DNA of 52,963 nucleotides from Lachnospiraceae bacterium (GTDB lineage Bacteria; Bacillota; Clostridia; Lachnospirales; Lachnospiraceae): assembly GCA_029068555.1 (NCBI GenBank), contig JAIECJ010000210.1, positions 1 to 52,963 of the forward strand. The letters are read 5' to 3'. The notes under the pieces are model-generated. The model worked only from the letters and a program-made list of their open reading frames with translations, searched no databases and was not told the origin of the DNA. Positions 17,614 through 26,179 of the stretch are shown here, piece after piece. Position 1 is the first letter of the stretch. Each line of letters starts with the position of its first letter. The translations under genes and the position numbers were made by a program.

Positions 17614-17790
17614 TCACAGCATCTCACTTGCCCAAATCTTCATCTGCTGCATTGTCATCAATCGCTGCAGCTCAATCTTCCGCCATGCACATGAAGATAT
17701 GTTCGGCACAATCTGTTGCCAAATATAACCGCCAAAGTAATAGAAACGGTCACATATCAACGCATCAATCAGACTCGACCGAATGCTCAT
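17614..17790 (-). CDS. Possible 58-residue small ORF upstream of fruK
   Basis: An ATG at 17790 opens 58 codons (starts MSIRSSLIDALICDRFYYFGG, ends MQQMKIWASEML). The composition looks protein-like, with many aromatic residues, but there is no clear ribosome binding site and an in-frame stop lies two codons upstream. No family is recognised. It could be a gene remnant that the 143-bp element landed near. Confidence 0.25.
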   Translation of the reverse strand: MSIRSSLIDALICDRFYYFGGYIWQQIVPNISSCAWRKIELQRLMTMQQMKIWASEML

Positions 17791-17884
17791 CTGTGGTTAC
17801 CGACAATCTTGACGTTAGTATATCGCATTATTTATTTATAATCAATCTATTTTACTGTTTATGTGAGATACCAGCCGAACCGTA

Positions 17885-18027
17885 GTTACAATTCACACCA
17901 ACGCCAGTTTTCATCAGCTTATAAGTTATTGAGGTGTGAATTATAACAGATTTTGCACACAAAATGCTAAAAGGCAAGCATTTTGGCGCATGATTCCCAC
18001 TACTTTGGCGTAGGTGTGAACAGTAAC
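17885..18027 (+). repeat. 143-bp mobile element C, complete copy 1
   Basis: The ends are inverted repeats GTTACAATTCACACC and (complemented) GTTACTGTTCACACC, each followed by (A/T)ACGCCA. Inside are a third copy of the end motif (GGTGTGAATTATAAC) and a hairpin AAAATGCT/AGCATTTT. The flanks read GAACCGTA and AAACCGTA, an 8-bp direct repeat with one difference, so a target duplication is likely. It has no coding capacity. Confidence 0.85.
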
Positions 18028-18102
18028 AAACCGTAACAATGCCTAAATACTTTTGATTTCCGGAGTTGTTATTAACCTCTTATATTGATCCCTTTCAAAA
18101 TA

Positions 18103-18132
18103 TTGTACATTGTGTTGTTTTTATGGTATAAT
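18103..18132 (+). promoter_or_regulatory. Promoter for the sugar-binding/GGDEF gene
   Basis: TTGTAC at 18103-18108 and TATAAT at 18127-18132 are 18 bp apart. The -10 is extended (ATGGTATAAT). It would give a leader of roughly 85 nt before the ATG at 18224, which has GGAGG upstream. Element C lies just upstream of the promoter. Confidence 0.7.
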
Positions 18133-18223
18133 CAATATAATACATAGCTAAATTTGATTTATTTTTAGTTATATATACTGAACAATCTATTTATTGTAAG
18201 ATGTTTGCGATTGGAGGTCGCTG

Positions 18224-20152
18224 ATGAAAAAAATTGCCTTAATAATGGACGGATGGAAACGTTACTTTACATACGCCTGGCCCGCGGGAATCCTGCAGAG
18301 AATTCACGAGTCAGGCGAGGATATCAATCTCTATATATTCAATAGTTCCGGCGACTGGAGCTGGGATGCGGATTTCAATATCGGCGAATATAATATCTAC
18401 AAGCTTCCGGATTTGAACGATTTTGACGGCATTGTGATGGATCTGAACAATATCCGTTACCCAGAGGTTGCCAACGAGATTGCCGATATTGTCAGAAAAA
18501 CAGGTAAACCTGCTATTTCCATCTCAAATAAGTTTTCGGGATTTTATTATGTCGGGGTTGATAACCGTGGTTCCATGACAACCATGATTGAACATCTCTA
18601 TACAGTACACAATTGCCGCCGGTTCTGGTTTATGATGGGGCCCCAGAGCAATTATGAGAACAACATCCGCACAAACGCATTAAAAGAATTTATGCATAGT
18701 CATCATTTAGCATACTCGGAAAACGATTTCTATTTCGAATCTTATGAGTTTTCGTGCGGTTACAGAGGTTTTACATATATGGCAAGCCAGCTTGACAAAG
18801 GCGGTCAGCTTCCGGATGCTGTCATCTGCGCCAGTGACAATATCGCTGTCGGTGTTCTGAATGCTGCAGAAAAAATGGGGTACAAGGTTCCTGATGATTT
18901 CTGCGTGACCGGATTTGACAACTTTGACAAGGCTGCCTTCTATTCCCCAAAAATTACTACGATCGGTTACATCCGTGAAGATATCGGTTATCTCTGTGCA
19001 GATCTGCTGATACGAATATGGGACGGACAGACCGTTGAAAAGTACAACTATGCAGATGCCAAGTCTGTATACTGGGATAGCTGTGGCTGTAAAAGCGATT
19101 CTATAGTCGATCAGGAAAAACGTTCAAAAGAACAGATTCTGTATGAAATCGAGACGATTGATTTTGAGGAACAGGTACTTGGACTGGAGTATGCCATATT
19201 GAACTGTAAGTCTATCAAGGAAATTTCCGCGTGTATCCCAGCGTGTATTCCGGCTTTAAAGTGTGATGCCATGTACATTGTGCTGGATGAACACATGAAT
19301 GATTTTCACCAGGATTTGAATTTCTTTAATCCCAGTCTGATTGATGACGAGAAGTTTCATGTACATAGCTATCCAGAGAAAATGTCCGTGGAATTTGCCT
19401 ATGACATGAAAAAAGGCACAAGCAGCGAAAAATGTACAATTGACAGCCTGTTCCCCATGTTTGATTACACAGAAAAAGGGGGAATGGATTTCCTGTTTAT
19501 GCCACTCCATTTTAGACAGCACACAATCGGATATTTTGTCATACGCAATGCCGTCTACCTGATGGAAAAGCAGTATTTATTCAAGGTGCTCAATGTCCTC
19601 ATCTCCGCGATGCGAAATCTGTATGAAAAAGAAAAACTAGGATATATGAACAAGATGCTTGCGGACATGAATGTCAAAGATGCCATGACTGGGCTCTATA
19701 ACCGTCTTGGCTTCCAAAAGCTGGTGTGCAGCTTATTCGACGAGAAAAAGAGCAAAGGCGAAAATCTGCTGATTATGTTTGTTGATATGGACAGGCTCAA
19801 ATATATCAATGACAATTTTGGTCATGACTACGGAGATAATGCAATAAACATTATTGCCTCAACGATTATGGCGCACTGCGGTAAATGTGATATTCCGGTC
19901 AGAAACGGTGGTGATGAGTTTATCATTGTATGTGAAAATATGAATCAGGAAAAATATGGGAACATGATAAGCCATATGCGCGAGGAAGTAACCATGAAAG
20001 CGAAAGAGCAAAATCTTCCGTTTGACCTGACCTTTAGCGTGGGAGCTGTCTACACCGATATGGCTACTGACAAGACGCTTGACGACTATATTCGAATAGC
20101 TGATGAAACCATGTACGAAGAAAAGACGCGCAAAAAAGCGAACCGCATATAA
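18224..20152 (+). CDS. Cytosolic LacI-type sensor fused to diguanylate cyclase
   Basis: The 642-residue protein has no signal peptide, no membrane segment and no DNA-binding head. Residues 1-285 form a LacI/PBP-I sensor fold (KIALIMDGWKRYFTYAWPAGIL; PDAVICASDNIAVGVLNAAEKMGYKVPDDFCVTGFDN). A linker with a GAF-like central region follows, then a GGDEF domain (about 478-638) with FVDMDRLKYINDNFGHDYGDN and an intact NGGDEF at 561-566. The RxxD inhibitory site reads GKCD, so feedback by c-di-GMP is probably lost. It should turn a cytoplasmic ligand, possibly a sugar, into a c-di-GMP signal. It is monocistronic, with its own promoter and terminator. Confidence 0.88.
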   Translation: MKKIALIMDGWKRYFTYAWPAGILQRIHESGEDINLYIFNSSGDWSWDADFNIGEYNIYKLPDLNDFDGIVMDLNNIRYPEVANEIADIVRKTGKPAISISNKFSGFYYVGVDNRGSMTTMIEHLYTVHNCRRFWFMMGPQSNYENNIRTNALKEFMHSHHLAYSENDFYFESYEFSCGYRGFTYMASQLDKGGQLPDAVICASDNIAVGVLNAAEKMGYKVPDDFCVTGFDNFDKAAFYSPKITTIGYIREDIGYLCADLLIRIWDGQTVEKYNYADAKSVYWDSCGCKSDSIVDQEKRSKEQILYEIETIDFEEQVLGLEYAILNCKSIKEISACIPACIPALKCDAMYIVLDEHMNDFHQDLNFFNPSLIDDEKFHVHSYPEKMSVEFAYDMKKGTSSEKCTIDSLFPMFDYTEKGGMDFLFMPLHFRQHTIGYFVIRNAVYLMEKQYLFKVLNVLISAMRNLYEKEKLGYMNKMLADMNVKDAMTGLYNRLGFQKLVCSLFDEKKSKGENLLIMFVDMDRLKYINDNFGHDYGDNAINIIASTIMAHCGKCDIPVRNGGDEFIIVCENMNQEKYGNMISHMREEVTMKAKEQNLPFDLTFSVGAVYTDMATDKTLDDYIRIADETMYEEKTRKKANRI

Positions 20153-20153
20153 T

Positions 20154-20191
20154 AAAAAGCCAGACACATAATTAACGTGCCTGGCTTTTTT
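20154..20191. terminator. Bidirectional intrinsic terminator
   Basis: AAAAAGCCAGACAC and GTGCCTGGCTTTTTT form a stem with one mismatch and a 9-nt loop. It starts right after the GGDEF gene stop, with U-tracts on both strands, and so also serves prfB from the other side. Confidence 0.88.
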
Positions 20192-20254
20192 GAGTCGTTA
20201 TTGTCTATTGTAATAGTCTATCAAGCTTCTGTATTCTTCGGATTTGCAAAGGCA

Positions 20255-21371
20255 TTAATGCTCTACTCCATTGTTTTTCCATTTGAGATAGGCATTGATA
20301 AACCCGTCAAGCGCACCGTCCATAACCGCATCTACATTTCCGGACTCAAAATTCGTTCTGTGATCCTTTACCATGGTATATGGCTGCATGACATAGGAGC
20401 GAATCTGATTGCCCCAGCCAATTTCCTTTACTTCGCCGCGTATATCTGAAAGCTTTTCCGCGTTTGCCTCCTGTTTCAGTAAAAACAGCTTTGCCTTTAA
20501 CATCTGCATTGCCTTGTCCTTATTCTGGAACTGGGAGCGCTCATTCTGACACTGTACTACTGTACCTGTCGGAATATGTGTGATTCGGATCGCAGAAGAA
20601 GTTTTATTGATGTGCTGGCCGCCTGCACCACTGCTTCGATATGTGTCTATACGCAAATCGTCTTCATTTATCTCCACATCCAAATCTTCCTCGATATCAG
20701 GCATCACGTCCAATGACACAAAGGATGTCTGGCGCTTTCCCTGTGCATTGAATGGGGAAATGCGCACAAGCCTGTGCACTCCTTTTTCTGATTTGAGATA
20801 ACCGTATGCATTCTCACCATTTACCTGAAAGGTAACAGACTTGATGCCTGCCTCGTCCCCGTCAAGGAAATCCAGCACATCAACAGTAAAGCCTCTCCGC
20901 TCAGCCCATCTGGTGTACATGCGGTAAAGCATTCCAGCCCAGTCGCAGCTCTCTGTGCCGCCAGCGCCGGCATTGAGCTTTAGAATCGCATTGCATTTAT
21001 CGTATTCCTCTGATAATAAGGTACTGATGCGAAGCGCCTCAAAGGTTTCGATAAACCGATCCAGCTCCTCCCGAATCTCGGGTATCATCTCAGCATCCTC
21101 CGCCTCATATCCCATCTCAATTAAAGTCTCAATATCCTCATACCGGGACTTGAGCTCCTTGCACTGGTCTACTGTGCCTTTCAGCTGCTTTAATTCTTTC
21201 ATTTGTCTGTTTGAGCGGTCAGGATCATCCCAGAAACCGGGCGCCTCCATCTCACGCTCTAACTCTTCGATTCGCTTTTCCTTATTTGCAAGGTCAAAGT
21301 GAATCCCTCACTTCCGCTAATGGACTTTCGTAAGTCTGTAACTCTTGTTTCATCTGGTCGAGTTCTACCAT
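20255..21371 (-). CDS. prfB: Peptide chain release factor 2 (programmed +1 frameshift)
   Basis: RF2 ends translation at UGA and UAA. The gene is read in two frames. A 25-codon start (MVELDQMKQELQTYESPLAEVRDSL) begins at the ATG at 21371 and stops at an in-frame TGA. A +1 shift at CTTTGAC (21293-21299) continues into DLANKEKRIEELE and on to the stop at 20255, for 371 residues in all. The catalytic GGQ lies in RSSGAGGQHINKTSSAIRITHIPTG and the stop-codon motif region is intact. A reading restricted to one frame would miss the first 40 residues. It lies downstream of secA on the same strand. Confidence 0.95.
21293..21311 (-). promoter_or_regulatory. RF2 autoregulatory frameshift site
   Basis: On the minus strand the sequence reads GTGAGGGATTCACTTTGAC. 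An internal Shine-Dalgarno-like AGGGA sits 4 nt before the slippery CTT, and the in-frame TGA is codon 26, as in the known prfB system. Slow termination at UGA when RF2 is scarce favours the +1 shift. Confidence 0.93.
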
Positions 21372-21401
21372 TGCGTTCACCACCTTCACAATTTTATATG
21401 A

Positions 21402-21486
21402 GGAAGAACATAAATCGTTCTTCCGGAACTGAAAGTAGTTTTTGGCTCTGCGTCCTATGGCGCAAAGTCTTTTGAACTACTTTCAG
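21402..21486. terminator. Two hairpins between secA and prfB
   Basis: GGAAGAAC/GTTCTTCC (21402-21424) is a perfect 8-bp stem. CTGAAAGTAGTT/AACTACTTTCAG (21429-21440 and 21475-21486) is a perfect 12-bp stem that includes the secA stop codon. No U-tract is obvious, so they may be processing or attenuation structures between secA and prfB. Confidence 0.5.
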
Positions 21487-24050
21487 CCTTTTCGCCCGCA
21501 GCACTGCTTGTACTTCTTGCCGCTTCCGCAAGGACATGGATCGTTTGGATATACTTTTGCCTCAGCACGCATCTTGGGACCTTTCTGCACAGTATCGTCC
21601 TTGTTTGTACCAGTAACTTTTGCCACTTCCTCACGCTCGACTTTCTGCTCTACCTTTACATGGAGCAGCAGACGCACTGTATCCTGCTTGATATTTGCTG
21701 TCATGGCATCAAACATTTCATAGCCGTTCATTTTGTACTCAACAAGCGGATCTCTTTGTCCATATGCCTGTAAACCGACACCCTGACGCAGCTGATCCAT
21801 ATCGTCAATGTGATCCATCCATTTGCGATCAATCACTTTCAGCAGAATGACACGCTCTATCTCACGGATATTCTCCGGCTCGGGGAACTCCGCTTCCTTG
21901 CTCTCATAAAGCTTTACAGCTTCTTCCTTTAACTGGTGCTTTAATCCATTTTTCGTCTTCTTAGATACACGTTCAAGCACTATTGGGTGCAGCGGCACGA
22001 TGGGAAGCAGAAGTGTGTTCAGTTCATTCAAATCCCACTCTTCGGGCTCTAAGTCATCATTGACTGCCGTGTCCACAGAACTTTCGACAATGTCCGTAAT
22101 CATCTTGTAGATGGCATCCCGCATACTCTCGCCGTCAAGAACGCGTCGGCGCTCCTCATAGATAATTTCACGCTGCTCATTCATGACCTGATCGTACTCA
22201 AGAAGATTTTTTCTGATTCCAAAGTTATTGCTCTCTATCTTTTTCTGGGCATTTTCAATAGCGCTTGTGAGCATCTTGTGCTCAATCTCCTGCCCTTCAG
22301 GAATTCCGAGTGCATTGAACATATTTATCAGCCGCTCGGAACCGAACAGACGCATCAGGTCATCTTCAAGAGAGATGTAAAATCTGGACATACCTGGGTC
22401 TCCCTGACGTCCGGATCGACCGCGCAGCTGATTGTCGATACGCCTTGACTCATGACGCTCCGTGCCGATAATCATCAGACCGCCTGCTGCCCTAGCCTCC
22501 TCGTCAAGCTTGATGTCTGTACCACGACCTGCCATGTTCGTCGCGATGGTCACCGCGCCATGCTGTCCGGCATCCGCCACGATTTCCGCCTCAAGCTCGT
22601 GAAATTTCGCGTTCAGTACCTTGTGCTGGATGCCGCGCCTTGTCAGCATTTTACTCAGTTCCTCACTCGCCTCAATGGTAATCGTACCGACAAGCACTGG
22701 CTGTCCTGTGGAATGCGCCTGCTCCACTGCGTCCACAATGGCATGCAGTTTTTCCTTTCTGGTCTTATATACACTGTCCTGATTGTCAATACGGGCAACA
22801 GGTCGGTTTGTGGGCACAACGACAACGTCCATGCCGTAGATATCCCTGAACTCCTTTTCTTCCGTGAGCGCTGTACCGGTCATACCGCATTTTTTATCAA
22901 ATTTATTAAAAAAGTTCTGGAATGTGATAGTGGCAAGTGTCTTGCTCTCTCTCTTAACTTTAACATGCTCTTTCGCCTCGATTGCCTGATGCAGACCGTC
23001 AGAGTAACGGCGTCCGGGCATGATACGTCCTGTAAACTCGTCCACAATCAATACCTGGTCGTCTTTTACCACATAATCCTGATCGCGGAACATCAGGTTA
23101 TGTGCACGGAGCGCAAGCATGATATTGTGCTGTATTTCAAGATTTTCAGGATCAGCGAGATTATCAATCTGAAAGAATTTTTCAACCCGCTCCACACCTG
23201 CTGCGGTGAGGTTGATGACCTTATCTTTCTCGTTGACAATAAAGTCTCCTGTTTCCTCCTGTTCGACACCCATGACGAAATCCATCTTGGTCATTTCCGG
23301 AATATCCTCACCGCGCTTCATCTGTCTGGCAAGAATATCGCATACTTCATAGAGTTTTGTAGACTTGCTGCTCTGTCCTGATATGATGAGCGGTGTCCTC
23401 GCCTCATCAATGAGCACGGAGTCCACCTCGTCGATGATGGCATAGTGCAAATCCCTGAGAACGAGCTGTTCCTTGTAGATTACCATATTGTCACGCAGGT
23501 AGTCGAAACCAAGTTCATTATTCGTTACATAAGTGATGTCACAGTTGTACGCCTCTCGTCTTTCCTCAGGCTTCATGTCATTTAACACGACGCCCACTTT
23601 TAATCCCAGAAACTCATGTACCTGTCCCATCCACTCAGCATCTCGCTTTGCCAGATAATCGTTGACTGTGACTACATGGACACCTTTTCCCTCAAGTGCG
23701 TTCAGATACGCAGGCAGAAGGGCTGTCTGTGTCTTACCTTCGCCAGTTCTCATTTCCGCAATACGTCCTTGATGTAATACTATACCTCCTATCAGCTGTA
23801 CCCTGTAGTGTTCCTGGTTCAGTACACGTTTCGCTCCCTCGCGAACAACTGCATATGCCTCCGGAAGAATATCATCAAGGCTTGTCCCTTCGGATACTCT
23901 TTTTTTGAACGCTGCGGTTTTACCTTTTAATTCCTCATCCGTCAGCTTTCCCATTTCCTCACGATAGCCTTCTATCTTTTTTACAATGGGTTCAATCCTT
24001 TTTAATTCGCGTTCACTGTGTGTACCGAATACTTTTTCTATAATACTCAT
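21483..24050 (-). CDS. secA: Preprotein translocase ATPase SecA
   Basis: SecA drives protein export through SecYEG. The 855-residue chain has Walker [11 protein letters not shown] (about 97-106), the DEAD-type [21 protein letters not shown], the cross-linking domain, GTDIKL with [14 protein letters not shown], the IRA/HWD region ([39 protein letters not shown]), and a C-terminal zinc finger [13 protein letters not shown] for SecB or ribosome contact. I chose the ATG at 24050, with GGAG 6 nt upstream, over the in-frame TTG at 24062. It has its own promoter and precedes prfB. Confidence 0.97.
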   Translation of the reverse strand: MSIIEKVFGTHSERELKRIEPIVKKIEGYREEMGKLTDEELKGKTAAFKKRVSEGTSLDDILPEAYAVVREGAKRVLNQEHYRVQLIGGIVLHQGRIAEMRTGEGKTQTALLPAYLNALEGKGVHVVTVNDYLAKRDAEWMGQVHEFLGLKVGVVLNDMKPEERREAYNCDITYVTNNELGFDYLRDNMVIYKEQLVLRDLHYAIIDEVDSVLIDEARTPLIISGQSSKSTKLYEVCDILARQMKRGEDIPEMTKMDFVMGVEQEETGDFIVNEKDKVINLTAAGVERVEKFFQIDNLADPENLEIQHNIMLALRAHNLMFRDQDYVVKDDQVLIVDEFTGRIMPGRRYSDGLHQAIEAKEHVKVKRESKTLATITFQNFFNKFDKKCGMTGTALTEEKEFRDIYGMDVVVVPTNRPVARIDNQDSVYKTRKEKLHAIVDAVEQAHSTGQPVLVGTITIEASEELSKMLTRRGIQHKVLNAKFHELEAEIVADAGQHGAVTIATNMAGRGTDIKLDEEARAAGGLMIIGTERHESRRIDNQLRGRSGRQGDPGMSRFYISLEDDLMRLFGSERLINMFNALGIPEGQEIEHKMLTSAIENAQKKIESNNFGIRKNLLEYDQVMNEQREIIYEERRRVLDGESMRDAIYKMITDIVESSVDTAVNDDLEPEEWDLNELNTLLLPIVPLHPIVLERVSKKTKNGLKHQLKEEAVKLYESKEAEFPEPENIREIERVILLKVIDRKWMDHIDDMDQLRQGVGLQAYGQRDPLVEYKMNGYEMFDAMTANIKQDTVRLLLHVKVEQKVEREEVAKVTGTNKDDTVQKGPKMRAEAKVYPNDPCPCGSGKKYKQCCGRKG

Positions 24051-24122
24051 ATACGGCTCCAATCATAAAATAATCCTTGTGTGCTGATTTACATAAAACT
24101 GCCAATGCACAAACTAAAAACT

Positions 24123-24151
24123 ATTGTAACAGATAACTTTTATAAATTCAA
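24123..24151 (-). promoter_or_regulatory. Sigma-A promoter of secA
   Basis: On the minus strand TTGAAT (24151-24146) and TACAAT (24128-24123) have a 17-bp spacer. It lies about 70 nt upstream of the secA start. The rest of the 24051-24386 gap is AT-rich with no gene. Confidence 0.72.
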
Positions 24152-24386
24152 TCATTTTAAAATGAACATTTCGAGAACATTTAAAAAATATTTTAATATT
24201 TATGGGATAATTTTAGTGATTTTAGAGAGAAACACAGTTTGTCTTTCATTGTTCTACAAAAGAAACAGGTGCATAATATTTCATTTGCATGTACGATATA
24301 TTTTGAATTACAAAAGAAAAGGCAATTATGTGATTTGTGCATGGCACAAATTCGCAGTCTTTGACAGAAATGGAGGATTTTAATTT

Positions 24387-25307
24387 ATGAACGATTTAGG
24401 AGCACAGGTAAAAAACTACTTGGACTACTGCCAGTACCAGAAGCGGCTGGATGAGAAAACACTGCGGGCGTACCGAATTGACTTAAACCAGTTTTGCAGC
24501 GATTTTCAATCGGGCAGTATTTTGGAAATAACGCCGGACATACTGGAAAATTACATAGCAGGGCTTCACCAGCACTATAAGCCCAAAACAGTCAAGCGAA
24601 AGATTGCTTCATTAAAAGCGCTCTTTCATTATTTTGAATACAAAGACTTGTTGGATCGAAATCCATTTCATAAAATACAGGTAAAGTTCCGCGAGCCGGC
24701 TCTTTTGCCCAAAACAATACCACTGCATACTGTCGAAACTTTTTTGTCAACCATATATGCGCAGCTGTCCAACGCAAAAACAGATTACCAGAAGCGGAAT
24801 GCCCTCAGGGATGCCGCAGTGATTGAGCTGCTCTTTGCAACCGGAATACGCATTTCGGAACTCTGTGCGCTTTCGGCAGGCAATGTCAATCTGTATGACC
24901 GGACGATATTGATTTATGGAAAGGGCTCCAAGGAGCGCAAAGTACAGATTGGAAGTGATGCTGTCGCTCATATTCTGGAGCGGTATCAGTGTGATTTCCA
25001 GTCGGAAATACAAAGCTGCGGGCATTTTTTTGCCAACCAGAACGGTAAGGAATTATCGGATCAGGCTGTGCGTCGGATGATTAACAAATATACTTCGCTT
25101 GCAGCGATTGATTTGCACATTACGCCGCATATGTTTCGACACACTTTTGCTACGAGTCTTTTGGAGGCGGATGTTGATATACGATATATACAGGAGATGC
25201 TGGGGCATAGTTCGATTAATATTACGGAGATCTATACGCATGTTGCCATGTCCAAGCAGCGGGATATCCTTACTACAAAACATCCCCGGAAGGATTTTCG
25301 GATTTAG
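24387..25307 (+). CDS. XerC/XerD-like tyrosine recombinase
   Basis: This 306-residue recombinase has the N-terminal SAM-like core-binding domain (LGAQVKNYLDYCQYQKRLDEKTLRAYRIDLNQF) and a full catalytic domain: ATGIRISELCAL (first arginine, about 156), KGSKERKV (lysine), HMFRHTFATSLLEADVDIRYIQEMLGHSS (HxxR and second histidine) and IYTHV with the tyrosine nucleophile. All five catalytic positions are present. Its size matches chromosome-dimer recombinases rather than phage integrases, so it may be a Xer paralogue or a recombinase acting on local repeats. It faces away from secA and opens the accessory patch. Confidence 0.88.
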   Translation: MNDLGAQVKNYLDYCQYQKRLDEKTLRAYRIDLNQFCSDFQSGSILEITPDILENYIAGLHQHYKPKTVKRKIASLKALFHYFEYKDLLDRNPFHKIQVKFREPALLPKTIPLHTVETFLSTIYAQLSNAKTDYQKRNALRDAAVIELLFATGIRISELCALSAGNVNLYDRTILIYGKGSKERKVQIGSDAVAHILERYQCDFQSEIQSCGHFFANQNGKELSDQAVRRMINKYTSLAAIDLHITPHMFRHTFATSLLEADVDIRYIQEMLGHSSINITEIYTHVAMSKQRDILTTKHPRKDFRI

Positions 25308-25320
25308 TGTTTTATAAAAT

Positions 25321-25689
25321 ACCTCGTCACACGTAAACCTGCAGAAAATTGCGTCCCAGACAGGCGGAGAATATTATTACAATGGGGATGTCTCACAGCT
25401 TGGGTCAATTTTTGTATCAATTGAGGACAGTACACTAAATCAGCCAAGTGCTGCGGACACAGACGGAGACGGGCTTTATGACATATACAAAACCGCAGGA
25501 ATGAAGCTTCCCAACGGTCAGATTGTATATACAGATGTCGAAAAGACAGACACGGACGGAGACGGACTTTCCGACTTCCAGGAAACCGGCATCATTTACA
25601 ATATTGATGACAGGTACATTGGAAATGGTGAGACAAAACGGGTGCAGTACTTCCAGATGAGAAGCAATCCGGCAAATGCTGATTGCTGA
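25321..25689 (+). pseudogene. Remnant of a VWA / thrombospondin-3-repeat surface protein
   Basis: One frame stays open without a usable start from about 25321: LQKIASQTGGEYYYNGDVSQLGSIF, the usual end of a von Willebrand A domain, then two calcium-binding DTDGDGL repeats (ADTDGDGLYDIY and DTDGDGLSDFQETG), ending NPANADC and TGA. Complete relatives are long secreted proteins with a signal peptide and an entire VWA domain before this part. Neither is present here. The ATG at 25501 would give only the last 62 residues. It lies between the recombinase and a cluster of mobile repeats, so the front was probably lost by rearrangement. Confidence 0.75.
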
Positions 25690-25723
25690 TGCATCAATTC
25701 CAAGGACAGGATGAAGTTATCAA

Positions 25724-25797
25724 GGCACACAAAATGCTAAAAGGCAAGCATTTTGGCGCATGATTCCCACTACTTTGGCGTTGGTGTGAACAGTAAC
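25724..25797 (+). repeat. Element C, right-half copy
   Basis: It matches the last half of the 143-bp element, from GCACACAAAATGCT to CAGTAAC, with one change (GCGTTGG for GCGTAGG). It is followed by AGGCACAT and then a complete copy. The left part is absent. Confidence 0.8.
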
Positions 25798-25805
25798 AGG
25801 CACAT

Positions 25806-25948
25806 GTTACAATTCACACCAACGCCAGTTTTCATCAGCTTATAAGTTATTGAGGTGTGAATTATAACAGATTTTGCACACAAAATGCTAAAAGGCAAGC
25901 ATTTTGGCGCATGATTCCCACTACTTTGGCGTAGGTGTGAACAGTAAC
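25806..25948 (+). repeat. 143-bp mobile element C, complete copy 2
   Basis: By eye it is identical to the copy at 17885-18027 over all 143 bp. The flanks are AGGCACAT on both sides, an exact 8-bp direct repeat. Because a partial copy lies directly upstream, a tandem duplication could also produce this flank. Confidence 0.88.
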
Positions 25949-26028
25949 AGGCACATAACAGACTGTTAAAAATTTGTCTGTTCTCTATTGTTTTCAAGGA
26001 TATTTTACGATATAATGTAACCGCACTC

Positions 26029-26131
26029 TAGAGCGTGTTTGAAAAATGCTTTCTGCCAGGTATGCGTCACAGTTTGTGGGAGATTTGTGTCAAATGAAGG
26101 AGGCATAGGGGGCAAAGGCATAAAGGGCAAG
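26029..26131 (+). repeat. MITE-like element A, left-half copy 2
   Basis: It starts TAGAGCGTGTTTGAAAAATG and follows the left half of the full element to AAAGGGCAAGG, then diverges. It lies 48 bp upstream of the restriction-modification pair and may mark the left edge of that insertion. Confidence 0.8.
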
Positions 26132-26179
26132 GCCGTCGAAGACGCTTCCCATAATCTATATTAAGGAAGGATTTTTACC

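Noticed and set aside
17885-18027. Element C as a riboswitch or structured RNA upstream of the GGDEF gene
   Set aside because: The same 143 bp occurs at unrelated positions with flanking 8-bp repeats, and here it lies upstream of the promoter, so it is not in the leader.
22452-23381. 309-residue plus-strand frame opposite secA
   Set aside because: Long but antisense to an unmistakable secA. The histidine- and cysteine-rich translation is what the reverse of SecA codons gives.
24081-24383. 100-residue plus-strand frame between secA and the recombinase
   Set aside because: Very AT-rich, covers the secA promoter on the other strand, starts without a binding site and has no recognisable motif.
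24387-25307. Recombinase taken as evidence for a prophage or integrative element
   Set aside because: No phage structural, replication or conjugation genes and no att-like direct repeats flanking a unit were found. The size and motifs fit a chromosomal Xer-type enzyme as well.
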